Origin: Fragilaria crotonensis
Taxonomy: Eukaryota > Bacillariophyta > Fragilariophyceae > Fragilariales > Fragilariaceae
NCBI GenBank assembly: GCA_022925895.1
Contig: JAKSYS010000005.1
Span: 124,001-188,000, forward strand
DNA length: 64,000 nt
Direction: 5' to 3'
Part shown: positions 53,861-64,000 of the stretch, piece after piece
Layout: every line of letters begins with the position of its first letter
Position numbering within the stretch: position 1 is the first letter of the stretch
The notes under the pieces: generated by a model
What the model saw: only the letters and a program-made list of their open reading frames with translations
Database searches by the model: none
What the model was told of the DNA's origin: nothing
Made by a program: the position numbers and the translations under genes

Positions 53861-56800
53861 TGAGATCACAATGTTTCCCCATCCTAACAGACCGAATGCA
53901 CAATCATTTGGTGCAGGAGTGTGAACAAGAAGGGCAGGGCATGTCCATTGCCAATGTCTTTCCTTACCCATTTTCCCACCAAATTGAATAAAAACAATCG
54001 GAACTTAAAGACAAGCTTAAAGAATGTTGGTTCATGCCCTTTTTAACACAGACAATCACTTGCGCTCAAGTGGACAAATCCCCCAGGTAATGTCCCAGCT
54101 CAACATAGAGTTACATGAAACACATCTTAATAAACCTACCTATTAAACCAGTTTATACACCACGCATTTCCCAATCAAATGACGACACCAGACACCAGCT
54201 GCACCTTTCCTTCTCAGCAGTGAACCCAAGCAGAATTTCCCAAGTCTAGAGCAAACAACAGCAACCTTGAATCACTTTGGTGAAGATGATAAACCACATC
54301 CACCGGATAGCATCATCCACATTTACCCAGCAGCAGTACTCAAAGTTGGATTCCCGTCACAAACCAAGATCCCCACCATACCGGTCAAAGTTGCGTATGT
54401 TGTCACGACCTTCATCCCAGCCTTGTTGTTGGAGTACCTTCGAAGGTAATGTGCCATTATCCCCAAACAATACTATCTGCCCCCTCACACCCTAGTTTCA
54501 ACTGCATCCCCACTGAGGGCTTGCAAAATCCCGCAAAATACACTAGAGACTTTGCTGCTATTGTCCCTTCTGATGTCCAGCTCCAGCTAGCCCAACCTTT
54601 TGATAACTTGAATCACTCGTTACATTCTGAAAATCTTTTCAACACTCGTCTCATGTTGACAGACAAAAATCTTTGTAATCATGGCATGCCGCCACTTGCG
54701 CCAACTCCGGATCCCCCACAAGAAATACTACTCGGCACTCGGCACTCAAGAAATATTCCCCCTTCAAGGTTTCCAACAGGATTAGTAGTCAACTCATGAC
54801 ATTGGTATGTTTTTCCATGTCAATGGAGATGTTGCAATGATGGTTAGATGGATGGGAAGACTACAGGTGAATGCACACCTCGATGTCCCAATGCTTCTCC
54901 CGAAAGCTAAGGTCGATTGTTGATCCTGATGTCTACTCAGAAGTATGTCAGATCCTTTTGTTGTGAGCACCTGTGTTGTGTGAGAATGCCGAGACAACCA
55001 AAGACAACATCCATGCATACCTAGCAAATGGCAAGGCTGAGTCTGTCAGAAAAATCTAGTATGAGGAACAAACAAACAAGGGTTGACACTTATTACGGAT
55101 CCACTGCTGCATGTCCATTTTGCATCTTGCATGGCTGTCCTCCATCATGTAACAAGGAAACCAAGCCCTTCGTCTGACAGAATTTTCCACCCTGGTCCAG
55201 AGCTATGGCAATTACAATTGAACAAACAGACAAACCAGACCGAGCTTCATGTTGCTTCTGCATTCAATCACTTTTGTCCCATTGAATCTGGCAGGAACAT
55301 CTTTTCCACCCATGATTGCAACATGTGTCTGATATATTAACCCCAATAAGTGCCAATGCATTGATCTATCTCAACGGCACGCTTGCTCCTTAGTATGAAT
55401 AGATATCACCTCCGCAAACAAAAACAAGCCCTACTAACTGGGAGCCTATCATTGCTAGAACCTTCCAAGAACTGGCACAGCACTTTTCGTACCAGCCTGA
55501 AATGATGATCCCAAAAGCGGCTAAGCATCTTCCAACATTTAAATATCAGGGCTAGTAACTAATCAAGATTTAGCACCAGCAGTTGTAAACGCAATTCCAG
55601 ACTCAATACATACCGCCGTGTTCGTTGACAATGCAGAAAGTTGCGTGATTTCATCATAGCTTGGACGTATGGCATACTTCATTTCCTTGAAACCAAAATA
55701 CTAGTTCATCACGATGCTTGTTTCCACAAGAACCACTCGGACATTGTGGTACGCCGATAATATGGAATTAGCAGCAGAGAATTATGAACTACTAAAGCTA
55801 AGCTTGCAAGTATCGTTTGGCAAAAGACGGTTCTGGTTGAAGTAGAACTCAGACCCATTCTGAAACAGCAATGGCTGGTGGTTGTACAAGATGTTCTACT
55901 AGTATAGGTGTGTTTTACAAACAACTTGGCCCTTTGCACTTAAGGAGCCAGGGCATATTCTAGGATGAAGCTGTCAACCTTCAAACTGTCATGCAAACTT
56001 GCTTGAATAATCTGTTGGTCCCCTGGGGGTACACCATTTGCCATGATGACTTTATATGTATAGGTCATACTGAAACACTCAACAGCTATAGGTACGTTGT
56101 CAACAAAGTCAGCAACCATCTCTGATTTACGATAAAATACTTCCTGGGCAGAAGATCACAATGCACAGCACACAATCGCCAAAGGTTTTCGTGAAGTGTT
56201 GTCAATGGTCAACAAAATGTAAATACTATCATGCACTGGATTAGCCTCTACCCATTCAACATTCTGTGACTTGGGCCAGTTGAGAGGTCGTTGAGGTGGT
56301 TTGATAAGGAGTAGCTAGTAGCCTCAATCATCATGCAACAACTATCGGGTACTTTTGCAAAGTCAACATTGACTCACAGGATGCACATCCGTAATGGGAA
56401 AAAGACACTGGCCGTAGTGCTTTAGTTTCAACAAGAACAAGAGTGCATCATCAGTCTCAGGCAGACAAGCACAATCTGAGACACACGAAGAGAAATACTA
56501 GCACCTGCACCTTTTTCTGTATTCCAGAATTCACTTCTTAAAGCTAGTTCAAAGCACATGATAATGCAGTCCTGTTGACACCACCAACTTTGTCTGTCAT
56601 GTCATCATATTCCTCAACATTATTGTTTGAAGAGCTCATGAAAGGATAGTAGTATTATACTGCACACCTCTGACTTTGCCACCAAGCAACAAGAAAGATT
56701 GCTGCTCACTTTGGTGAGCTCATCATTCAATGACTCTGCAGCCACTCATAATGATAATATGACAATGTGATGTGTGCATGGCGCCCAATAAAATGGCATA

Positions 56801-57592
56801 CAATCTATTTCACTTTCCAAAGTATAATTTCCATCAAAAGCGGTGGTCAAATTCCGGAGTAAACCCCTAAGGGCATGCCTTAACCAGGAAAATTCAAGGC
56901 CGTGTTGGACCAGTTTTCGAATATATGACCTTTGAATGTGACCACTCTCGAAACGAATGTGATCACACTCGATTGAAAATACACCATTTCCACATGTACT
57001 TTTTCCTGAAGTAGACGACAGTCCACCTGTCGCGCCCTCTCTTACCAGAAGTACTAGCTAGTGTCACAAGTAGTACTAGCACTAGCACGTATCAGGCATC
57101 CCATTCTATGCGAGCAGTAGTGTACCTTCCCTTTCCACCACAAAAGCAAGAACTTCAGGGAGCATCATTATGAAGAATCCCGACCCCAACGAAGCCCAAA
57201 CAGCTGCAGCTGTAGCCTCAGACGGGGGCCACGGTGTCTCGTGACATCGTGTCATTAGAAAAGTTGCAGAATGTACACATTCTGAGAGCATACTTACATT
57301 CTGCAACGAACGTGCATTGAAGGGTATGTACCATGATGCGTTATGAAATTGAGTGTGTTTTCAAATAACAGAAGGCTAACATTCACAAAGGAGACCAGCC
57401 AAATATCATCTCAAAACTTCTGTCCTTGAAGATAGGGGTTGTCATATCACCTTGTTATCTCAACCAAGTAATCCCTTGGAATGCTGACAGGGCTTTGTTA
57501 AACACCTGCTTTAGGTTGTTTTGGCAGAAGTCAGTCATCTTGATTAGGCATAAGAACAACAATGTCATGAACTGCCTTACGTTAATGACATC
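53861..57592. other. Unassigned 3.7-kb region, probably decayed repeats
   Basis: No convincing gene, RNA or element. Short open frames occur (for example 54449-54799 plus, 55083-55340 plus) but none shows a domain. Base composition and lack of long frames resemble the neighbouring fossils, so old transposon DNA is the most likely content. Confidence 0.35.
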
Positions 57593-59153
57593 ATGTTTGT
57601 GACGTTTCATATAGCTGTCATATGCATGATGGATGAGAGTGTGCTTCTTCTTGCTCAATACCTTCTTGGGCCCAAGACTTGGGTCGGATCGAAAGGACAG
57701 CGTCCATTTCTTCCCAACAAGTCTGAAGGCGATGGTCACATGTTGTCCGCTTTCGTGTCGAGGGAGTTCGGCTTTCGAAGAGAATTGACAGAGGCTGAGT
57801 TAGTAAGGATCAATTGTGAAAGGCAAGGAATTGACAAGAGTTACACTGATACCGTTGCTGCAATGGAAGTTTTGAAGACAACCAAGAAGCCAATGCTAGT
57901 AGACTCGCCGTTTGTAAAATACTTGTACATGTGCCAACAACAAAGGATTTTGGAACAGCTATCACATGAGTCTTCAATTTGAAGATGTCGTTGATTGCAT
58001 ACAGGTCCTTTATCCAGAGTACAAGATCATCTTTTTCTTTGACCACAGCCAGGGGCCTGCTCGGAAACCGGAGGGCGCACTCAGTGCACAACTAATGTTG
58101 CGACACTTTGGAGGAACGCAACCAATCACGAGAGACACAATAACTGCTGAGGCACAAGGTTATCTTGGTCCCCACTCACCTCGTTTGCTCGTAGCTGGCC
58201 AAACACAATCATTCATTTTCAAGGCTGACGATTGTGCTGGGCCGTGGTACCTTACCCCTGAACAGAGAGACTAGCAACGACACATGAAAGCAACGGGACA
58301 TACCAAGCTTGTCAAACGATCAAAGAAGCAGCTGTTTAACGCATTGACCAACGCTTGCGTTTTGTTTCAGCAGAACCGAGAGCATACAAAGAAAGAACTT
58401 CAATACTTTGCAAGGATTCATGCTGTAGCTCTAAGTGAACAGAAAGAGCCAGTCACTGCGGGATGGGAGGGACAACCTAAAGGTCTGCAGCAGGTTCTAT
58501 GGGAAAGGGGACTTATCTCTGAGGCGTTATTAGCAGAGAAACATGCACTTGACAGTTGCAAGGATCCAATATCAGGACAGATAGACTTACAATATTCACT
58601 TCAGCATCTATGATCGGAGTGTACTGATTTCAGAGAAGAGGAGACTGCTCACCAGCAATGCTTTGGAAGGCAATTGGGTGTTACAGTTCAGCTCACTCCA
58701 AAATTTCACGCTGAGCTTGCTTGCAAAGGAGTAGAGTACTGCTGGGCCCATGCGAAGGCCTACTATTGCCGTGTTCCTATTTCACGAAAGAGGGGCCGAG
58801 AAAACTTCAAGCAACTGGTTAAGGAATGCTCTTGCTGCCGTACAAGCACAGTTCTGACAAAAGAGAGAATTGAGAGATTTGCTTCAAGAGCACGGGCATA
58901 CATTTGCACTTACCATCACCTTCAGCAACAGTCTGCTTCCACACCAAGTTCTACCAATACCGAGGAGGATGTTCCAGTTCCGGTCGTTGTCAAAGAAGAT
59001 CTAGTACTTTCTTCAGATGATACCGAGAAAGTTGCAAAAGCCTTCAAGTGTCACAGGTGTGTCCTTGACTTTGACAGTGGCTTTGTCCATAGCAAGTTGA
59101 GGAAAGGAAAAGAGGAGATGAACAAGAATGAAATGGAGTTATCTTTCTTATAA
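57593..59153 (+). mobile_element. DDE-superfamily DNA transposon, copy 2, truncated
   Basis: Plus-strand traces match the catalytic half of the element at 33790-37011: MMDESVLLLAQYLLGPKTWVG, HMLSAFVSREFGF (57593-57982), then FFFDHSQGPARKPEGAL (57966-58274), GWEGQPKGLQQVLWERG (58284-58613) and LTPKFHAELACKGVEYCWAHAK (58674-59153). The N-terminal half is missing. A frameshift lies near 57.94 kb and stops near 58.27 and 58.61 kb. It belongs to the same family as copy 1 but is diverged, so the two insertions are independent and old. Confidence 0.72.
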
Positions 59154-59590
59154 TGACGATCGTGGAGGGCGTTCGATTTCAGAAGTGTCTTTTTCCATAA
59201 TTTATTCTTTCACCATATTTTATGAATGGTACTAAATGTACACAGGTGAACTCGAGGACGGTCGGGCATGAAACCAGCCGTCAGCGGCAGAGAAGACGAA
59301 CGGTTGAGGTCAGACGCACGACGCCCCCGTCAACCAGATCAATACATACTCACAGTATGACGGAGGGCGTAGACAAAAGTACATCTATAAGTTCGGCACT
59401 TGAACAGGGACTACAGCAGCTCGAATTCGCTCATTGTTGTTGCAAAACCATTGCGACGGCAAGGTCATCTCACACGAGTGCCGAGGAGCCTACTACTAGT
59501 TAGGCCACCACGGCGTGTGAAGAGCAGGAGCTACATAGCTAGCTAAAGTTTTTTGAGCGAGTTTGGGCACAGCGAGCGTCTATACGCACC
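59154..59590. other. Boundary region before the GC-rich element
   Basis: Composition rises in GC from about 59240 onward, so the left end or leader of the retroelement probably lies here. No terminal repeat could be identified because the other end is outside the window. Confidence 0.4.
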
Positions 59591-61783
59591 ATGGCCCAAC
59601 TCTACCAAGGCGCAGCGGGAGGCGGAGAACCGCCGGAGGCCGTACCCGGAGCTGCCCCAGTCTTAGCACTGACACCGCCACGTACCTACCGAGAGTTGTA
59701 CGCCGATGCAGCTAACAACCCCCCACTAGCACGCACCGGGGGCTATCTAGCCGGCTATCGATTCGCGGATCCTGGTGGAGGAGTCGTACCAGCACCGGCA
59801 ACGCTGCGCGACCAAACGGTGTTTCTGAGCGACCGTCAACCGATGGCGTTCCTGGCCTTGGTGACGGGAGTTGACGGTGCTCTAGAAGTGGTGGTCGTAC
59901 ACCGCCTGCTTTGCTACGTGGAAGCGCCCGGGGATGACCCCACCGGTTTGAACGACAACGTCTTAGGGCTCATGGGCGATATACTCCCACACCAATATCC
60001 GGTGGTGGATGTACCCAATACCACGTTTCACCTCGTGAGCAATGCAGTCCGGGTGCCTACCACGGCTGCGATGGCAACGTTGCTGCTCACGTGGGACGAT
60101 GCTGATCCTGTCCTGGGTCCCTTTACAGAGCAGGACCCAGAGACCGAAGTGGTCCGCACACGACATGTGCAGCTCATTCCCGGCCGATACGCCGCACTCA
60201 TCATCCATCGGCGCCGCGTACGCCCGAAGCAAGCGTACCAGGAAATAGTGGGCGCCATCCAGGCCCAAAACGAAGTTGATTCCTGCCAAGACGTCGTCAC
60301 ATGGCTCCGAGCAGCTTGCACGGCAAGGGGAGGAGGTGGCGCACAGAATGCGTTACCGAGCGTACTGCACACTTTCACGCCGCTACACCTTCCCCCGGAG
60401 GTGTATCGATACGTCACCGCAAAGGTGCAGTCCGACCTCCCGGTGCTGGCAGCACCAGACCGACTCGGCGGTGGTCCAGGAGCCGAAACGTTGGCTGGCG
60501 CACTACGCCTCCTCGAAGCATCGCGAACGACGCGAGGGGGGCGGGAAGGCGAAGACGCGAATCGGGCACCGAAGACCATTGCGGATGCATACAAGGAAAC
60601 GTTCCCGACGTTGCTCAAGTATTGCAATGCGGAGACGATCGAAGGTGTGGCGCCTCTCTGGCACCGTCTGGCAAACTGCCATAAAGGTGAGCAGCACATT
60701 GTGCTCACACAGGAACTTCAGAAGGTTTGCATGGCCAGGGGGTTGTCGACCGAGTTGTATGTCCCCGTGATCACCTCTACCCTCAAGCAGATGGTGGTGA
60801 GTTTCCAGTTCACGGGATATGGCGCGGACGATCTTACATCCGGCTGCCAGCCTTTCTTGGTAGCATATGCGGGCACGGACCACCACTACCTGGCGTTGTC
60901 GTCGGCAAGCGTAGGGAACCAGCTGGCACAAGGCAAACACAACGCGAGCCTTGCCGATTACAGGACAATTCGGGATACAGAGAAGGTGCAGTTTCCCCGT
61001 GATATCACGGATGTGTGTATTACCATGACACGGTACGCGGTGTTGTGCCAATGTCTGTTTCAAGGCACTGGCACCCCTCATCCCTTCGCCGTGGCCATGT
61101 GGAACGTAGCTGCGAGCCTGCAGAACATTGCGCCGTTTGTCACGGAGCGGTTTCATCAACTCGTGCGTCATCTGGGCATCGCAGCCACCTACCATGCCCG
61201 CATCGTTAGAGCCATACAGCTCAACGTGCACGACTACTTATCGTTGGTGGGAACGAGCATGGGGCCCGGCGTGGCCGGGATCACAGTCCCGGTTTTTGAC
61301 AGCATGTTGACGGAGTTGAAGAGGGGAACCTTTCACCAGTCAACGAACTGGGTGAGCATTCCCGACGTCTATTTGGACGCGACGCCGGTTACTCACCAGC
61401 TGGCGGGGAGCGTGACCAGTACACCGAGCGGTATCATGACAACGGCCTCGCAATCAACGACGCGCACGGGCATCTCCACGCTCACAGCGGATATCGAGCG
61501 GGTCGCACGCGTCAACAACCCGGGACCCGACAGCGAATTCACCGATATCACCCTCCGTGCGGGTGGGACCAGGCGCATCATGCAGGAGCACCGTCCACCT
61601 GCCAACGACGCAGGCAACGAGTTTTGCGTGGCATGGTGGACCAAGGGAGGGTGCTTCCCGAACTGCGGGCGGCGACTCACGCATCGTGCATTCGCGTCAG
61701 CCGCCGAGCGCACCCGATTGCTGGCGTATGTACGTGAGCATTTGCAAGCACCAGCGGCAGCGGCGAGTGGTCCCCGTGCCTGA
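59591..61783 (+). CDS. ORF1 of GC-rich retroelement, Gag-like position
   Basis: 730 codons from an ATG in good context (ACCATGG). No match to a domain I know over most of its length; it is largely helical in appearance. Near residues 678-698 it has CVAWWTKGGCFPNCGRRLTH, a CCCH-type zinc-binding pattern (C-x8-C-x3-C-x5-H), the place where retroelement Gag proteins usually carry a nucleic-acid-binding finger. It ends 18 bases before the ATG of the reverse-transcriptase frame. Role as structural protein is inferred from position and finger only. Confidence 0.65.
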   Translation: MAQLYQGAAGGGEPPEAVPGAAPVLALTPPRTYRELYADAANNPPLARTGGYLAGYRFADPGGGVVPAPATLRDQTVFLSDRQPMAFLALVTGVDGALEVVVVHRLLCYVEAPGDDPTGLNDNVLGLMGDILPHQYPVVDVPNTTFHLVSNAVRVPTTAAMATLLLTWDDADPVLGPFTEQDPETEVVRTRHVQLIPGRYAALIIHRRRVRPKQAYQEIVGAIQAQNEVDSCQDVVTWLRAACTARGGGGAQNALPSVLHTFTPLHLPPEVYRYVTAKVQSDLPVLAAPDRLGGGPGAETLAGALRLLEASRTTRGGREGEDANRAPKTIADAYKETFPTLLKYCNAETIEGVAPLWHRLANCHKGEQHIVLTQELQKVCMARGLSTELYVPVITSTLKQMVVSFQFTGYGADDLTSGCQPFLVAYAGTDHHYLALSSASVGNQLAQGKHNASLADYRTIRDTEKVQFPRDITDVCITMTRYAVLCQCLFQGTGTPHPFAVAMWNVAASLQNIAPFVTERFHQLVRHLGIAATYHARIVRAIQLNVHDYLSLVGTSMGPGVAGITVPVFDSMLTELKRGTFHQSTNWVSIPDVYLDATPVTHQLAGSVTSTPSGIMTTASQSTTRTGISTLTADIERVARVNNPGPDSEFTDITLRAGGTRRIMQEHRPPANDAGNEFCVAWWTKGGCFPNCGRRLTHRAFASAAERTRLLAYVREHLQAPAAAASGPRA

Positions 61784-61801
61784 CGGGTAGGCCAGGGTGA
61801 C

Positions 61802-63877
61802 ATGGTTCCACATGCACCCTGGCTTCGTGCAGCACCACCCTGGCCAACGAACCCTCACATCAGCACGGCCGATAGGGACCCCCGCACCACGACGGCGACC
61901 CCTGCTGCGGGCGCTCAAAGGAAACGGTCGGCGGAGCATATCACAGACGCGGAGGCTACACTCGGTAAGTTGGCACACGATATGGGACGTGCACTCAAAT
62001 TGAAAGGCTGGCACCGGCTGATTGATGAGTTGCGGGGACAGTCCGACGTCACCCCGACAGTGCGAAGCATTCCACACAAGGCCGGGCGCTTACTTGAACA
62101 TCTCCGTCGCCGCGGAGCTTCGGTCCCGATGGCATCGCCACCGTGGGACCTTGATCGCAAGGACGCAGCCATACTACGGGGCTCCCATCAGTCCTCACAC
62201 GGCGAACGTGAGTTTGTCGCACAGGAAATGTTGGATTTTTGCCGGCAGGGCTACTGGTTGGTGGTCCCGTATCGTGCCGTGCGGCACTGGCCACGCCTGC
62301 GAATCTCGCCGTTAGGGGTAGTCCCACAACGCGACCGGTGTCCCCGTTTAATCGTCGATTACACCTTCTCCGGCGTCAACGGCGAGACCGTCCTCCTGGC
62401 ACCGCGTGAAGCCATGCAGTTTGGGAGGGTGCTCCAACGCATTCTGACTAACATTGTCCACGCCGATCCACGATACGGGCCCGTACACATGGTGAAGATC
62501 GACATCGCCGATGGCTTTTATCGCGTTTGGTTGCAGATAGCGGATATACCACAACTAGGTGTCGCGTTACCCACAACACCTGGCTGTGACCCTCTGGTGG
62601 CTTTTCCACTCGCATTACCAATGGGATGGGTCGAATCCCCTCCATATTTTACATCCTTGACCGAGACGTCCTGCGATCTGGCCAACAACATGCTGGCACG
62701 TAATGTAGATGCCCGCTTGTTTTGCAAGCATCGACTGGAGGATGTCGCTGCCACGGTACCCACCGACACTAATATCTCCCCACGCGTGGCCACGTTTCGT
62801 GCTCCCACGCACCACGCGGGACAACGGCGCCCACCTCTGGCAGCGGTGGACGTCTACGTCGACGACTTCCTCCTCCTGGCACAAACTCGTCCACAGCGAC
62901 AGCGAGTCTTGCGCGCGGCACTAGCCGCCATTGATGATGTCTTTCGACCGGTCACTCCATGTGATCCCAGCTACCGACAGGAACCGGCGTCTCACAAAAA
63001 GATGCTCAAGGGAGATGCACACTGGGCCACCCAGAAGCGCATGCTCGGTTGGGATATCAACACGGAAGAAATGACGTTGACCTTCCCCACACCGCGTCGA
63101 GCGGTTACGTGAGGTTCTCACCTGGCTGCAGCCTCCCAGGACACGGCTGTCACGGGCCAAGTGGCACCAACTACTGGGCGAACTCCGCTCTATGTCGCCC
63201 GCATTGCCAGGCGCCAGGGGCATGTTCTCGGTCCTGCAGGCGGCACTGAGTCGCGGCGACACGCGACGCGTCCGCCTCAACCAGCACGTGTACGACACCG
63301 CCTCGGACTTCGAGCATCTCCTTCACACGTTAACCGTTCGCTCGACACGACTGCCCGAACTCGTTCCAACGTGGCCGACCCACATCGGGGCCAGTGATGC
63401 TTGCCAAAGTGGCATGGGGGGGTCTGGTTGCCTGTGGATGGTCGCTCGGCGCCAATTGTGTGGCGCGCCTGTTTCGACCCCCACATCTCGCGCGCTCTCG
63501 TGACGAACGATAATCCTTCGGGCACGCTCTCAATCTCCGACTTTGAGCTCGCAGGTATGATCGCGCACAAGGACGTCCTCGCACACGCCCACGACATCGC
63601 GAACAAACCATCTGGCTCGCCGGCGATAATCGCGCAGCCGTCTCCTGGTCCGACAAAGGGTCGTCCACGTCGGTGGCAGCCCGCGCCTATCTCCTTCGGT
63701 ATAACGCGTTGCATCAACGACATTATCGCTACCTCTCTCGGCACCACTATATCCCCGGCCCGGTCAACGCCATGGCCGACGCTGCCAGTCGCCGATGGGA
63801 CTTGTCCGACTCCGCCTTTCTCACACATTTTCAAACCGTCTATCCACAGGACATCTCTTGGACGTTGCACCCGTTAG
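61802..63877 (+). CDS. Reverse transcriptase / RNase H region of GC-rich retroelement
   Basis: The first 436 codons (61802-63112) hold RISPLGVVPQRDRCPRLIVDYTFSGVN, VKIDIADGFYRV, LPMGWVESPPYF and the catalytic YVDDFLLLAQ. An RNase H-like region follows (IGASDACQSGMGG, ISDFELAG, with an SWSDKGSS trace) to about 63.88 kb. The RT style, with PLGVVPQRDR and the DYTFSGVN block, is the one I associate with stramenopile tyrosine-recombinase retroelements. The region is nearly, but perhaps not fully, intact. Confidence 0.7.
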
Positions 63878-64000
63878 CGAACGCCACCAAATCTGCCTTG
63901 ACTGGAGCGCTGTGCAAGACGCGACGGCGACACGGGTTTCTCGGCAGCGCACCGCCTCTGCCCACTCCAGTTGGCAACTGTGGGAGCAGTTCTGCACCAG

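Larger units (their letters stand above)
59240..64000 (+). mobile_element. GC-rich retroelement, probably tyrosine-recombinase (DIRS-like), right end outside
   Basis: A 730-codon ORF1 (59591-61783) is followed by a reverse transcriptase/RNase H region (61802-63877) and, at the edge, traces resembling the N-terminal SAM-like part of a tyrosine recombinase (SSWQLWEQFC near 63.96 kb). No integrase of the copia or gypsy type is seen. This gene order suggests a DIRS-like or related tyrosine-recombinase element; a Ty3-like element cannot be excluded because the 3' part is outside. Parts look well preserved, with perhaps one or two breaks. Base composition is much richer in GC than the host genes. 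Confidence 0.6.

Noticed and set aside
60028-60708. 226-codon minus-strand frame
   Set aside because: Antisense to ORF1 of the GC-rich retroelement; long antisense frames are expected in GC-rich DNA.
60503-61231. 242-codon minus-strand frame
   Set aside because: Antisense to ORF1; no domain.
1-64000. CRISPR arrays, rRNA, tRNA and riboswitches
   Set aside because: No regularly spaced direct repeats of CRISPR type, no rRNA-like sequence and no cloverleaf that I could recognise by eye; short tRNA genes could still be missed.

Overview
The window looks like nuclear DNA of a diatom, or a close photosynthetic stramenopile. Four predicted proteins begin with a signal peptide ending in the diatom-type plastid cleavage context (ASA-F, ATA-F, VA-FAP, ALA-F). 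Several genes are cut by one short GT-AG intron (71-94 nt), and the large copia element resembles the diatom CoDi lineages. Gene spacers are rich in GTAC-type palindromic words. No rRNA, tRNA or CRISPR array was recognised. Species assignment is not possible from the sequence alone.

Layout. (1) 1-~9440: a long Ty1/copia element that looks whole inside the window, running off the left edge, with its 3' LTR starting near 9070. (2) ~10.1-31.4 kb: a host gene island. It holds a plastid membrane protein, an SH3BGR-like thioredoxin-fold protein, RRS1 (ribosome biogenesis), a Harbinger-type MITE, a Ser/Thr kinase, a plastid-type metallophosphoesterase, a second plastid-targeted protein, a second SH3BGR-like protein, an NPF/PH-domain adaptor, a BMT5-like rRNA methyltransferase, a decayed coding region, a duplicated fragment of the second SH3BGR-like gene, a U1A/U2B''-type pseudogene and a secreted Cys-rich/hydrolase fusion. 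(3) 31.8-42 kb: two paralogous small plastid proteins separated by two decayed DDE transposons, then a small winged-helix (linker-histone-like) gene. (4) 42-59.2 kb: a transposon graveyard with a Crypton-like tyrosine-recombinase element, a Ty3/gypsy fossil, a second copia fossil and a second copy of the DDE family. (5) 59.2 kb to the right edge: a GC-rich retroelement, probably of the tyrosine-recombinase (DIRS-like) class, cut by the window end.

The host genes do not form an operon-like unit. RRS1, the BMT5-like enzyme and the U1A/U2B''-like relic all belong to RNA or ribosome metabolism, and four genes make predicted plastid proteins. The most unusual items are the roughly 1,300-residue extension in front of the copia Gag domain, the uncharacterised first ORF of the GC-rich element, the plastid paralogue pair, the near-identical gene-fragment copy, and the spliceosomal-protein pseudogene interrupted by small, partly duplication-like insertions.
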